In this document: positions 8,680-18,414 of the stretch, in pieces
Numbering within the stretch: the stretch's first letter is position 1
Layout: the number at the start of each line of letters is the position of its first letter
NCBI GenBank assembly: GCA_963784195.1
Contig: CAWARA010000033.1
Coordinates: 124,001-188,000, forward strand
Direction of reading: 5' to 3'
From: CAVQAH01 sp963784195
Lineage (GTDB): Bacteria > Acidobacteriota > Vicinamibacteria > Vicinamibacterales > 2-12-FULL-66-21
Length of the DNA: 64,000 nt
Notes under the pieces: generated by a model
What the model saw: the letters and a program-made list of their open reading frames with translations, nothing else
The model's database searches: none
Told to the model about the DNA's origin: nothing
Program-made: the position numbers and the translations under genes

Positions 8680-11600
8680 ATGCCAAAGCGTACAGACATC
8701 AAGCGCGTCCTCGTCATCGGTTCCGGTCCGATCGTCATCGGTCAGGCCTGCGAGTTCGACTACTCGGGCACTCAGGCCTGCAAAGCGTTGCGTGCCGAGG
8801 GACTGGAAGTCATCCTCGTCAACAGCAATCCGGCGACGATCATGACCGACCCGGAGCTCGCCGACCGCACCTACGTCGAGCCGCTGACGACCGAGGTGCT
8901 CGAGGCGATCATCTCGAAGGAAAAACCTGAGGCCATCCTGCCGACCGTCGGCGGGCAGACGGCGCTGAATCTCGCCGTCGCTCTCGGCGAGACGGGCATT
9001 CTGAAGAAATACGGCGTCGAGCTGATCGGCGCGTCGGTCGAGGCGATCAAGGTTGCCGAGGATCGGTTGTTGTTTCGTGAGGCGATGCGGTCGATCGGCG
9101 CGGACGTGCCCCAGAGCCGCTACGTGCGCAGCCTCGACGAAGCCCTCACCGCCGTCGAAGACATCGGGTTTCCAGCGATCATTCGCCCGTCGTTCACGCT
9201 CGGAGGCGTCGGCGGCGGCATCGCCTACAACATCGAGGAGTTCCGCGAGCTTGCGGGACGAGGCATCGATTTCAGCCCCGTCCACGAAGTGCTGCTCGAA
9301 GAGTCGGTGATCGGCTGGAAGGAGTTCGAGCTCGAGGTCATGCGCGACCGGGCCGACAACTTCGTGGTCATCTGCTCGATCGAGAACGTCGATCCGATGG
9401 GCGTGCACACCGGCGACAGCATCACGGTGGCGCCGGCTCTCACCCTCACGGATCGTGAATACCAGCGCATGCGCGATCTCGCGCGCCGGATCATCCGCCG
9501 CGTCGGCGTGGAGACCGGCGGCTCGAACATCCAGTTCGCGATCAATCCGGCGGACGGCCGGATCATCGTCATCGAGATGAATCCGCGCGTGTCGCGTTCG
9601 TCGGCGCTCGCGTCGAAGGCCACCGGCTTCCCGATCGCGAAGATTGCCGCCAAGCTCGCGCTCGGGTATCACCTCGACGAGATTCCCAACGACATCACCA
9701 GGCTGACGCCAGCGTCTTTCGAACCGACGATCGACTACGTCGTCGTCAAGGTGCCGCGGTGGGCATTCGAGAAGTTCCCGCGCGCCGATCGCACGCTGAC
9801 GACGCAGATGAAGTCGGTGGGCGAGGTGATGGCGATTGGCCGGACGTTCAAGGAATCGTTCATGAAAGCGTTCCGCTCGCTCGAGCTGGGCGCCGAAGGC
9901 TCGCTGTTCGGTCAGACGCGGAGCGACGCGAACGTGGATCCGGATGACGAGAAGGCGGCGCTGCAGCGCGACCTGAGCGTTCCGACCGACCGCCGGATGT
10001 GGGCCGTCTTCCGCGCGCTCGACCGCGGGTGGTCCGTCGAGCAGGTTCACCAGTTCACGAAGATCGATCCGTGGTTCCTGACGCAGTTCTCGCAGATCAT
10101 CGAGCTCGGCCGATCGGCTGGCCTCGTAGGCCTGCGCGGCATGTCGACGGACCTGCTGCGGACGCTCAAACGCGCAGGGTTCAGCGATCGTGACCTCGGC
10201 GTGATCCTTGGCGGCGACGAGGGCGCCGTGCGCGAAACCCGGATCGAAGCTGGTCTGCGTCCCGCCTACAAGCGGATCGATACCTGCGCCGCCGAGTTCG
10301 AGTCCTTCACGCCGTACATGTACGGCACGTTCGAGAAGGAATGCGAAGCCGATCCGACGCCGCGCCAGAAGGTCGTCATCCTTGGCAGCGGGCCGAACCG
10401 TATCGGCCAGGGGCTGGAGTTCGACTACTGCTGTTGCCATGCGGCCTTTGCCCTTCGCGAAGAAGGGTTCGAGACCGTCATGATCAACTGCAATCCGGAG
10501 ACGGTCTCCACCGACTACGACACGGTCGATCGCCTGTACTTCGAGCCGCTGACCTTCGAGGATGTGTCCGCCATCATCGCCCGCGAGCGGGAATCCGGTG
10601 CGGACGTCTCATGTGTCGTGCAGTACGGCGGGCAGACGCCGCTGAAGCTGGCGCTGTCGCTGCAGCAGGCGGGTATCAAGATCATCGGTACCTCTCCGGA
10701 TTCGATCGACCTGGCCGAAGATCGGGAACGTTTCGCCCAGTTGCTGTGGGACCTGGGTATTCCGCAGGCGCCGAGCGGCACGGCGACGACGCCGGATGAG
10801 GCGCGCAATGTCGCCGCGAAGATCGGATTCCCGCTCGTCGTTCGTCCTTCGTATGTGCTGGGTGGCCGCGCCATGGCCATCGTGTACGACGTCGCCGCGC
10901 TGGATCGCTACATGATGAACGCCGTCGCGGCGTCACCAGGCCATCCGATTCTGATAGACAAGTTTCTCGAGGATGCCGTCGAACTCGACGTCGATGCCGT
11001 GGCCGATTCGACCGGGGCGGTCGTGATCGGCGGCATCATGGAGCACATCGAGGAGGCGGGGATTCACTCGGGCGACAGCTCTTGTGTAGTCCCGCCGTAT
11101 CAGGTGGCCGAGCGCCACGTGACGATGATTCGCGACTACACGCAGCGGATCGCACGGGCGTTGAAGGTCGTCGGCCTGATGAACGCCCAGTTTGCGATCA
11201 AGGACGACACGGTCTACGTGCTCGAGGTCAATCCGCGTGCGTCGCGCACGGTGCCTTACCTGTCGAAGGCGACTGGCGTTCCACTCGCCAAGGTTGCGGC
11301 GCGCGTGATGATCGGGCGCACGCTCGCGCAACTCGGGTTGCTCGACGATTTGACCGTTGCCGGATGCTTCGTCAAGACACCGGTGTTTCCGTTCGTCAGG
11401 TTCCCCGGCGTCGACACGATTCTCGGGCCGGAGATGAAGTCCACCGGCGAAGTCATGGGCGGCGCGGCATCGTTCGGATCGGCGTTCGCGAAAGCGCAGC
11501 TCGCCGCCGGCCTGCGGCTGCCCGCTGACGGCGCGGCCTTCATCTCCGTGAACAACCACGACAAGCCGGCCGTTGTCCAGATCGCGAAAGACCTGCGCGA

Positions 11601-11943
11601 CCTGGGCTTCCGGCTCATCGCCACGCGTGGCACGGCCAGCTTCCTGCGCGCGCACGGTCTGGACGCCGAGATCGTGTTCAAGATCAACGAAGGCCGTCCG
11701 CACGTCGGCGACGAGATTTTGAACAACCGCATCCAGGTCGTCATCAACACGCCGCTCGGCCGCGAGTCGTTCTTCGACGACCGCACCGTGCGCCGGATCG
11801 CGACGATGCACGGCGTGCCGTGTATCACGACGCTCACCGGCGCCGCAGCGGCCGTCAACGCCATCCGTGCGATCCACACCGAGGGCCTGAAGGTCCGCGC
11901 GCTCCAGGAATACCACGCAGAAATTGCGACAGACCGGGCATGA
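8680..11943 (+). CDS. carB: Carbamoyl-phosphate synthase large subunit
   Basis: Full-length 1087-residue CarB. It has two homologous halves, each opening with a nucleotide-binding motif (VLVIGSGPIVIGQACEFDYS and VVILGSGPNRIGQGLEFDY) and an ATP-grasp domain. Between them is the oligomerisation segment, and at the end the MGS-like allosteric domain (about residues 945-1087). It makes carbamoyl phosphate from bicarbonate, ammonia and two ATP with CarA. The ATG at 8680 gives the family N-terminus MPKRTDIKRVLVIG. The long frame on the opposite strand is a codon-bias shadow. Confidence 0.97.
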   Translation: MPKRTDIKRVLVIGSGPIVIGQACEFDYSGTQACKALRAEGLEVILVNSNPATIMTDPELADRTYVEPLTTEVLEAIISKEKPEAILPTVGGQTALNLAVALGETGILKKYGVELIGASVEAIKVAEDRLLFREAMRSIGADVPQSRYVRSLDEALTAVEDIGFPAIIRPSFTLGGVGGGIAYNIEEFRELAGRGIDFSPVHEVLLEESVIGWKEFELEVMRDRADNFVVICSIENVDPMGVHTGDSITVAPALTLTDREYQRMRDLARRIIRRVGVETGGSNIQFAINPADGRIIVIEMNPRVSRSSALASKATGFPIAKIAAKLALGYHLDEIPNDITRLTPASFEPTIDYVVVKVPRWAFEKFPRADRTLTTQMKSVGEVMAIGRTFKESFMKAFRSLELGAEGSLFGQTRSDANVDPDDEKAALQRDLSVPTDRRMWAVFRALDRGWSVEQVHQFTKIDPWFLTQFSQIIELGRSAGLVGLRGMSTDLLRTLKRAGFSDRDLGVILGGDEGAVRETRIEAGLRPAYKRIDTCAAEFESFTPYMYGTFEKECEADPTPRQKVVILGSGPNRIGQGLEFDYCCCHAAFALREEGFETVMINCNPETVSTDYDTVDRLYFEPLTFEDVSAIIARERESGADVSCVVQYGGQTPLKLALSLQQAGIKIIGTSPDSIDLAEDRERFAQLLWDLGIPQAPSGTATTPDEARNVAAKIGFPLVVRPSYVLGGRAMAIVYDVAALDRYMMNAVAASPGHPILIDKFLEDAVELDVDAVADSTGAVVIGGIMEHIEEAGIHSGDSSCVVPPYQVAERHVTMIRDYTQRIARALKVVGLMNAQFAIKDDTVYVLEVNPRASRTVPYLSKATGVPLAKVAARVMIGRTLAQLGLLDDLTVAGCFVKTPVFPFVRFPGVDTILGPEMKSTGEVMGGAASFGSAFAKAQLAAGLRLPADGAAFISVNNHDKPAVVQIAKDLRDLGFRLIATRGTASFLRAHGLDAEIVFKINEGRPHVGDEILNNRIQVVINTPLGRESFFDDRTVRRIATMHGVPCITTLTGAAAAVNAIRAIHTEGLKVRALQEYHAEIATDRA

Positions 11944-12043
11944 TCCGGTCGTAGTTTCTGCTCGCATTCGTCGCCGGTCGATAGAGTTACCAGCCAATCA
12001 CTAACGCTGAGCCCGCGCGCCTCGGCTTGCATCGTGCCGGTGC

Positions 12044-14518
12044 ATGCGCGCCCCGGCGTCCCTGCTCGCCATTCCTCTGATTGCGGGCGTTGCGCTGGGA
12101 CTTCGCAATTTCGGGACACACGACCTTGCCATCTGTGCCGCGGGCGGCGCCGTCCTGGCGCTGATTGCCGGCATCGCGGCGTTCGCGGATCGCTGCGATG
12201 GGGAATGCGTTGCCGCAATCGTGCTTGGGGGTTTTCTCTCCGGTCTTTCCCTTGGCGCGGACGCGGCCCGTCACGCCTACGCGCCAACACTCCTCGGCTG
12301 GTTTTCCCATCGCACTGATACCGGTCCGGCCGTCCTCGAAGGCACGCTGCGGGAGGATGCAGCGGCTGGACCGTTTGGGGTCTCTCTGCTGCTCGACGTC
12401 AGTCAGATCGAGAGGTCTGGCAGTAGCAGTGAGCTCCTGGAAGTCGAGGGAGGCGTGCGCCTGACCGTGTCCGGCGCGCTGGCCTCCTCGCACCTTGGCG
12501 AGTGGACTGCCGGCCGGCGAGTCCGGGTGACGGCGACGCTCAGGGAGCCGGCTGTGTACCTGAATCCAGGGGCTGGCGACGCGCGCGCGTCGCTCGCCAG
12601 CCGCGGCGTCATCCTCGTGGGCTCGATCAAGAGTGCGGCGCTGGTGGTCGTCACGAACCGAGGTTCGATGCTCGCCGAAGCTGCCGCGTCGACGCGGGCG
12701 TGGACGCGGCGTCGCTTGAGCCAGTTCGTCGGCCGGTGGGGAAGCCGCTCGGCCGCGATTGCGACAGCGATCCTGATCGGCGATCGGACCGGTCTTCCTG
12801 ATGACGACGAACGCCGGCTGCAGGAAGCGGGCACCTATCACGTCATCGCCATATCGGGGGGCAACATCGCGATCCTGACGGTCTTCCTGCTTGCCTCCGC
12901 AGGTCTGATCGGCATCGGTCAGCGCACCGCTTCAATCGCCGTGATGCTGACGCTACTGTTCTACGGTCAGCTCGCGGGCCTGACCGCATCCGTTCAGCGT
13001 GCCGTGATGGCGGCTGTCGCCTACCTGCTGGGACGGCTGATCGATCAGAAGGGCCGCACGATCAATATTCTTGCGGCTGTCGCCATCGGTGCCGTCGCCG
13101 AATCCCCACTGGCGGTCGTCGATTCCGGTTTCCTGCTGTCGTTCGGCGCCACGCTTGGGATTCTGGTGATCGTCCCGGTTCTGCAATCAAGCTCACAGCC
13201 GGTCCGATGGACGACGGTTCGAGCCGTGGCAGCAGTTCTCTTCGCGACCGTTGCCGCGGAGGTGGCGCTGACGCCGATCGCCGCGCTCCTGTTCTCGAGA
13301 GTGACCTTCGCCGGACTGTTCCTGAACTTCGCAGCAATTCCGCTGATGACCATCGTGCAGATCGGCTCGATGCTCACGCTCGCGCTGTCTGCAATCCACG
13401 CCGCCGCCGCATCGGCCGCCGGCTACGCCGTTCACCTTGCGGCAACCATGCTCGTCGAATCGGCGCGGCTCAAAGACGCAGCGCCATGGCTGTCGGTCAC
13501 GGTTCTGCCGCCATCGCCATGGCTCGTCGTGTCGTACTACGTCGCCCTCATCGTGGCCATTGCCTCAGTTCGCTTCCGCACGCAGGCGCTGGTTACGTTG
13601 ACGTTGACCCTCGGCATGTTGCTGCTCGGGATTGGTGCTCCTCGACATCTCGAGGACGCGCCGCCCGGAACGCTGCGTGTCGTGTTTCTGGACGTCGGCC
13701 AGGGCGATGCGACCCTCGTGCGTTTCCCTGACGGGCGCGCCTACCTCATCGACGCCGGGGGTCTGCCTACGCCCGCGCCGCTAGACGTGGCCGAGCAGGG
13801 CACCTCAGGCGTCGATATCGGGGACCGCGTCGTGGTACCGGCGCTTCGCGCCCTGCGCACCGCGGCTCTCGATACGTTCGTGTTCACCCACGCCGACCCC
13901 GACCACCTCGGCGGCGCTCGCGCCGTCGTCCGATCGCTTCAACCCCGCGCAATCTGGGAGGGCATCCCAGTGCCGCCTCACCCTGGACGCCGCGACCTCG
14001 TCACCGACGCCGAATCATCTGGCCTCGAATGGCGCTCAGTTCAGCGCGGCGAGCAACTTCGCCTCGGCCAGGTGGACATCCGCGTGCTGCACCCGCCACG
14101 CCCCGATTGGGAACGCCAGCGCGTCCGCAACGACGACTCGGTCGTAATCGAGCTGCGATACGGCGACGTCTCGATCGTCCTGCCCGGCGACATCGGCAAG
14201 GAAGGCGAAACCGCCGTGCTGCCCCTGATCGAACCGGCCCCGATCGCGATCCTGAAAGCCCCTCACCACGGTAGCGCCACTTCGAGCGGTCCCGAGCTGT
14301 TGAATGCGCTCAAGCCCGCCCTCGCGATCTTCAGCGCCGGCCGCTCCAACCGCTTCGGCCACCCCGCCCCGGCCGTCGTCGCCCGCTATCACGCGATGGG
14401 CACGACGATGTTCTCGACCGCTGATGATGGCGCGGTGATCGTGGATACAGACGGAAAGAGTGTTCGGGTCCGGGGGTGGACGGGAAGGGAGGTGACGCTG
14501 ACTGGCGGCGCGCACTGA
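12044..14518 (+). CDS. comEC: ComEC/Rec2-type DNA internalisation protein
   Basis: An 824-residue polytopic membrane protein with the three expected parts. An N-terminal membrane and OB-like region is followed by the competence domain with many helices (motif YHVIAISGGNIAIL) and a C-terminal metallo-beta-lactamase domain starting at VVFLDVGQGDATLVRFPDG, with the metal motif THADPDHLGG and a second His motif KAPHHGS. ComEC carries single-stranded DNA across the inner membrane during natural transformation. It lies 100 bases after carB in the same direction; a shared promoter is possible but not shown. Confidence 0.92.
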   Translation: MRAPASLLAIPLIAGVALGLRNFGTHDLAICAAGGAVLALIAGIAAFADRCDGECVAAIVLGGFLSGLSLGADAARHAYAPTLLGWFSHRTDTGPAVLEGTLREDAAAGPFGVSLLLDVSQIERSGSSSELLEVEGGVRLTVSGALASSHLGEWTAGRRVRVTATLREPAVYLNPGAGDARASLASRGVILVGSIKSAALVVVTNRGSMLAEAAASTRAWTRRRLSQFVGRWGSRSAAIATAILIGDRTGLPDDDERRLQEAGTYHVIAISGGNIAILTVFLLASAGLIGIGQRTASIAVMLTLLFYGQLAGLTASVQRAVMAAVAYLLGRLIDQKGRTINILAAVAIGAVAESPLAVVDSGFLLSFGATLGILVIVPVLQSSSQPVRWTTVRAVAAVLFATVAAEVALTPIAALLFSRVTFAGLFLNFAAIPLMTIVQIGSMLTLALSAIHAAAASAAGYAVHLAATMLVESARLKDAAPWLSVTVLPPSPWLVVSYYVALIVAIASVRFRTQALVTLTLTLGMLLLGIGAPRHLEDAPPGTLRVVFLDVGQGDATLVRFPDGRAYLIDAGGLPTPAPLDVAEQGTSGVDIGDRVVVPALRALRTAALDTFVFTHADPDHLGGARAVVRSLQPRAIWEGIPVPPHPGRRDLVTDAESSGLEWRSVQRGEQLRLGQVDIRVLHPPRPDWERQRVRNDDSVVIELRYGDVSIVLPGDIGKEGETAVLPLIEPAPIAILKAPHHGSATSSGPELLNALKPALAIFSAGRSNRFGHPAPAVVARYHAMGTTMFSTADDGAVIVDTDGKSVRVRGWTGREVTLTGGAH

Positions 14519-14566
14519 AGCACCGTGAACGTGGGTTAACGAAGTCGCACAGGAAAGGAAAATGGC

Positions 14567-15048
14567 ATGAGAGTCGAAACACCACTGACAGACGATGAAG
14601 AAGCGCTGGTGACAGCGACCATGGACTGCGGATTTACTGTGCACCGGACACTTGGTCCCGGATTCAAGGAGTCCATCTACACAGAAGCGCTCAGCCTGGA
14701 ACTGAATCTGAGAGGCATGAAGTTCGAGCGTGAGAAGGCTATCAAGGTGAAGTATCGGGAGTGGCGCATTCCAGGCCAGCGGGTCGACCTCATCGTGGAG
14801 AACCTGATCATTGTCGAGGTCAAGACCATTCCCGCCGTTCGAGCCCTGCATCGACGACAGGTGCTGTCCTACCTTCGAACGACGGGTTACCAATCGGTCT
14901 GATCATGAACTTCAACACCGAGAAGCTGATAGAAGGCTTCAGGCGGGTAGTGCTTACGCCCGCGTTCTCCCCGTCGGGAGGCGACGCTACAACGGGCCAC
15001 GGGACCGGGAACGACCACAACGGTCACGACGAACGCGACGAATGTTGA
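14567..15048 (+). CDS. GxxExxY family protein, frameshifted near the 3' end
   Basis: A small PD-(D/E)XK-like protein. The family signature appears as GPGFKESIYTEAL, and the nuclease-like core as RVDLIVENLIIVEVKTI. The first frame stops at 14902, but the characteristic C-terminal segment LIMNFNTEKLIEGFRRVVL continues in frame 1 from about 14890, so one base has been gained or lost around 14888. The ATG at 14567 follows an AGGAAAGG ribosome-binding sequence. Biochemical role is unproven in this family. The extra residues after RRVVL run into a repeated sequence and are probably not native. Confidence 0.75.
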
Positions 15049-15290
15049 GTGTTTTCTGAAAGCCACAAGCGAGGAGCCAAAAATACTTCCGTCGCGTCGT
15101 CGCGATCGTCCCAGGCGGCAGCGTGGTGGCGTGCGCGCGATCACGGCCGCAACGGGATCACGGCTCGGCGGAACGCTCACGACGGCCACGACGATCACGA
15201 CGAATGGGAATGTTTCTGAATGTCACAGGCCAAGAGCCAGGAATGATTCCGTCGCGGCCATCGCGTCGTCGCGATCGTCCCAGGCGGCGT
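14985..15290. repeat. Imperfect direct repeat of about 168 bp
   Basis: Two degenerate copies in tandem. The best-conserved block is 26 identical bases at 15094-15119 and 15262-15287, 168 bases apart. The preceding stretches, with CACGACGA and AATG-TTTCTGAA motifs, also align. The block sits between the GxxExxY gene and mazG and forms the unusual tail of mazG. Confidence 0.7.
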
Positions 15291-16246
15291 GTGACGTGCC
15301 GGCCGCGGTAGTCGCTCCTGACTGTGACGCAACTTGTGATCGCTGGCGCTGCTGTTCTGTGTGATCCGCGACCACGGTCACGACGTAGGGCTGGCTCTGT
15401 GACGCTGTGCTCACTCGCGGGAGCCCGATTCTTGATCTGCGTCCACGCCGCTTCCATTTCTTCGAGCGTCGCATCGTGCACCGAGCGGCCCTGTTGCTCG
15501 AAGTATTCTTCAACCGCGGCAAATCGCTGACTGAACTTGGCATTCGCCTGCCGCAGCGCTGACTCCGGCTCGACGCCGAGCTTGCGCGCGAGGTTGGCTA
15601 CGGCGAACAGGAGGTCACCCATTTCCTCGGCCACGCGCTCCCGGCCCTCGCCTTCGACCGCGCGTCGCAGTTCGGCCACCTCTTCCTCGATCTTCGCGAC
15701 GACATCCTCGGCTCGCGCCCAGTCGAAGCCGACTGCGGCGACGCGCGTGCCGATCTCGTGGGCGCCGAGCAGTGCCGGAAGGGTCTTCGGAAGGCTGCCA
15801 AGCACGGCCTTGCGCGTGCCGGCGTCCTGTTGCTCGCGTGCCTTGATCTGCTCCCACTGCTCGAGGACCTGACCCGGAGTGTTGACGTCCTTCGTCGTGC
15901 CAAAGACGTGGGGGTGACGACGGATCAGTTTGTCGGTGATGGCACGAAGGGAATCGGCGACCGTGAAGCGCCCGGCGTCGGTCTCGATCTGCGCGAGGAA
16001 CACACCCTCGAAGAGGAAATCCCCGATCTCGCCGCGAAGGTCGTCGTGATCGCCGCGGTCGATCGCTTCGAGCACCTCGTAGGTTTCTTCGAGCACGAAC
16101 GGCCGCAGTGACTCGAGCGTCTGCTCGCGATCCCAGGGGCAGCCAGCCGGACCGCGGAGCCGCGTCATGATATCGACCAGCCTCTGAAACTCGTGTCCCG
16201 CGTCCTTCGACTCTTGTCGCTCGGGTGTGCTGCCAGCCTGTGTCAT
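15158..16246 (-). CDS. mazG: Nucleoside triphosphate pyrophosphohydrolase MazG, with abnormal C-terminal extension
   Basis: Two tandem MazG domains: the first has CPWDREQTLESLRPFVLEET and EIGDFLFEGVF, the second EEVAELRRAVEGEGRERV and EEMGDLLFAVANLAR. It hydrolyses NTPs to NMP and pyrophosphate as housekeeping. The family normally ends just after EMEAAWTQIKN (about residue 277). Here about 85 further basic residues are encoded by the degenerate direct repeat at 14985-15290, so the native stop seems to have been lost. Start ATG at 16246 gives MTQAGSTPERQES before the first domain. Confidence 0.9.
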   Translation of the reverse strand: MTQAGSTPERQESKDAGHEFQRLVDIMTRLRGPAGCPWDREQTLESLRPFVLEETYEVLEAIDRGDHDDLRGEIGDFLFEGVFLAQIETDAGRFTVADSLRAITDKLIRRHPHVFGTTKDVNTPGQVLEQWEQIKAREQQDAGTRKAVLGSLPKTLPALLGAHEIGTRVAAVGFDWARAEDVVAKIEEEVAELRRAVEGEGRERVAEEMGDLLFAVANLARKLGVEPESALRQANAKFSQRFAAVEEYFEQQGRSVHDATLEEMEAAWTQIKNRAPASEHSVTEPALRRDRGRGSHRTAAPAITSCVTVRSDYRGRHVTRRLGRSRRRDGRDGIIPGSWPVTFRNIPIRRDRRGRRERSAEP

Positions 16247-16271
16247 CGCGCGATTATGCTAGCATTCGAAT

Positions 16272-16559
16272 GTGCCCGAACAGGACACTTCAGATCTGAC
16301 GTTCTCCGGATTCGTGCTGTCGCTGGCTACGACTGCCGCCCTTCATTTCGGCGATCTCGCGGACCCGCAGACGGGGCTGCCCGCCGAGCCCGATCTCGAA
16401 TCGGCCGGCCGGATCATCGAGCTGCTCGAGATGTTGCAGACGAAGACCAAAGGCAATCTGATCCCGGAAGAAGAGAAACTGCTCGAAGACCTGCTCTACG
16501 AGCTGCGCATGCGCTACGTGCAGGCGCAGGGCGAGCAGAAACGCATCATCGAACCGTAA
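16272..16559 (+). CDS. DUF1844 domain protein
   Basis: A 95-residue protein matching the DUF1844 pattern: TFSGFVLSLATTAALHFGDL, a Gly-Leu-Pro loop, then AGRIIELLEMLQTKTKGNL and a charged helix ending in MRYVQAQG. Function unknown. It is divergent from mazG with only 25 bases between the starts, so the two must share a very compact promoter region. Confidence 0.85.
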   Translation: MPEQDTSDLTFSGFVLSLATTAALHFGDLADPQTGLPAEPDLESAGRIIELLEMLQTKTKGNLIPEEEKLLEDLLYELRMRYVQAQGEQKRIIEP

Positions 16560-16613
16560 CGTGCACCCGAAGGCCTTGCGCGCGACGCGTCCCAATCCTC
16601 CAACAACGCTCAA

Positions 16614-17384
16614 GTGAAGATTACGTTCCTCGGCACCGGAACGTCGCAGGGCGTACCGATGATCGGTTGCGATTGCGTCACGTGCCGTTCAGACGACCCA
16701 AAGGACAAGCGGCTGCGGCCGTCCATCTTCATCGAAACGGACGACGGCACCGGTGTGCTGGTCGATGCCGGGCCCGATCTGCGCACGCAGGCGCTGCGCC
16801 ACGACCTCCGCCGCGTGGATGCCATCGTGCTCACCCATAGCCATGCAGACCACATCCTGGGTCTCGACGACATCCGTCGTTACAACATGATGTACCGCCG
16901 GGCGATGCCGTGCTACGCGGATGTCCCGACCCTCGAGCAGGTGCGGTCGATGTTTTCGTACGTCTTCGATCCAGCGACACCCCGGGGCGGTGGTCTCCCG
17001 CATATCGAAACGTTCGCGATTGTCGGTCCCTTCTGCATCGGCCAGGCCGAGTTCACGCCCGTGCCGATCTGGCACGGTGCGCGCCAGATTCTGGGGCTGC
17101 GCGTCGGCCGGTTCGCATATCTGACAGACTGCAACCGCATCCCCGACGAGGCCTGGCCACTCCTGCAGCATCTCGACGTCGTCGTCATCGATGCGCTGCG
17201 CGACCGGCGTCATCCGACGCACTTCTCGCTGGACGAGGCCGTCGAGGTGGGGCAGCGGATCGGCGCCGGCCAGGTGTACTTCACGCACATGTGTCATGAC
17301 CTCGGTCACGCCGCCACCTGCGCCCGGCTGCCCGCGGGAATGGAGCTGGCCTATGATGGGCTCGTGGTGGACCTGAGTGATTGA
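16614..17384 (+). CDS. MBL-fold metal-dependent hydrolase, PhnP-like
   Basis: A 256-residue metallo-beta-lactamase fold hydrolase. It opens with FLGTGTSQGVPMIGCDCVTC, as in PhnP-type phosphodiesterases, including a CxCxxC cluster likely to bind structural zinc. The catalytic motif is THSHADHILGLDD, and THMCHDL near the end supplies a further His ligand. The start is GTG at 16614. PhnP cleaves cyclic phosphodiesters in phosphonate catabolism, but no phn genes are nearby, so the substrate is unknown. Confidence 0.85.
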   Translation: MKITFLGTGTSQGVPMIGCDCVTCRSDDPKDKRLRPSIFIETDDGTGVLVDAGPDLRTQALRHDLRRVDAIVLTHSHADHILGLDDIRRYNMMYRRAMPCYADVPTLEQVRSMFSYVFDPATPRGGGLPHIETFAIVGPFCIGQAEFTPVPIWHGARQILGLRVGRFAYLTDCNRIPDEAWPLLQHLDVVVIDALRDRRHPTHFSLDEAVEVGQRIGAGQVYFTHMCHDLGHAATCARLPAGMELAYDGLVVDLSD

Positions 17385-17399
17385 CGACCGACCCCAATT

Positions 17400-17448
17400 C
17401 CCATCGCCCATCGCCCATCGCCCATCGCCCATTGCCCATCGCCCATTG
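17400..17448. repeat. Tandem heptanucleotide repeat, seven copies of CCCATYG
   Basis: Five CCCATCG and two CCCATTG units in a row, immediately upstream of ribF. Copy number could vary by slippage; it lies about 25 bases before the ribF start. Confidence 0.9.
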
Positions 17449-17474
17449 AGCCCATAGCGAAGTGCCCATGCAAC

Positions 17475-18404
17475 GTGCCCATTACCCCGACGACGCCCCG
17501 CCACGCTGGCCGCAGCCTGTACCTGGCGCTCGGCAACTTCGACGGGTTGCATCGCGGGCACATGAAGATCATCGACCGCGTCCGTCGCCGGGCGGGCGAG
17601 CGGGGTGGGATGCCGGCGGCGATGACGTTCGATCCGCATCCGCCCCGTGTGGTGCGGCCCGACAAGGCGCCGCCGCTGTTGATGACGATCGACCAGAAGA
17701 TGGACGCGCTCGGGCGCGCCGGCATGCAGGGTGTTGCGGTGGTGCGCTTCACACGTGAGATGTCGCTCTGGGAGCCCGAGCAGTTTGTGCGGACCGTGCT
17801 CGTCGAATGGCTGCACGTGGCGGAAGTCTGGGTGGGCGCTAATTTTCTCTTCGGCCACGATCGCGCCGGGACCTTTTCAGTCCTGCGCAGCCTGGGTGCG
17901 CGCTACGGCTTTCGGGCCGAGAAGATCGACCCTGTCCGTTACAAGGACTTCGTCGTCAGCAGCACGCGCGTGCGCCGCCTGGTATCGGAAGGGCGTGTGG
18001 ACGAGGCCGGCGCGCTGCTCGGGCATCACTACTTCATCGACGGAACGGTCGCGCGCGGCGCGGGCCGCGGGAAGGGGATGGGGTTCCCGACAGCCAATCT
18101 CAAGACCGACAACGAGCTGATTCCGCCGGCTGGTGTGTACGCCACCACGGCGACCATTGGTGGCATCGTTCATCCCTCGATTACGAATATCGGCATGCGG
18201 CCGACGTTTGGCGACGTCGACACGTTGACGATCGAGACGCACGTGTTCGATTTCGACAAGGATCTGTACGACTCCCGCATTCGCCTGGCCTTCGTCCAGC
18301 GGATGCGCGACGAGCGGGCGTTTCCTGACGTCGATGCGCTGCGTGCGCAGATCGAGGCCGATGCGCGCAGCGCGCGGCGGCTGTTTGGCCGGATTTCGCT
18401 GTAG
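17475..18404 (+). CDS. ribF: Bifunctional riboflavin kinase/FAD synthetase
   Basis: Makes FMN and then FAD from riboflavin. The N-terminal adenylyltransferase domain has GNFDGLHRGHMKII (HxGH-type site) and later SSTRVRRLVSEG. The C-terminal flavokinase domain has GRGKGMGFPTANL and the catalytic-region motif THVFDFDKDLYD. The GTG at 17475 is the first plausible start, 26 bases after the heptanucleotide repeat. Length is 309 residues, normal for RibF. Confidence 0.95.
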   Translation: MPITPTTPRHAGRSLYLALGNFDGLHRGHMKIIDRVRRRAGERGGMPAAMTFDPHPPRVVRPDKAPPLLMTIDQKMDALGRAGMQGVAVVRFTREMSLWEPEQFVRTVLVEWLHVAEVWVGANFLFGHDRAGTFSVLRSLGARYGFRAEKIDPVRYKDFVVSSTRVRRLVSEGRVDEAGALLGHHYFIDGTVARGAGRGKGMGFPTANLKTDNELIPPAGVYATTATIGGIVHPSITNIGMRPTFGDVDTLTIETHVFDFDKDLYDSRIRLAFVQRMRDERAFPDVDALRAQIEADARSARRLFGRISL

Positions 18405-18414
18405 AATTGAAAGA

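Noticed and set aside
8659..10440. 593-residue minus-strand ORF opposite carB
   Set aside because: Arg/Asp/His-rich shadow caused by GC-rich codon bias opposite a clear carB; no family features.
17400..17448. CRISPR-like array
   Set aside because: Seven-base units without spacers; a simple tandem repeat. No CRISPR array or cas gene was seen in the window.
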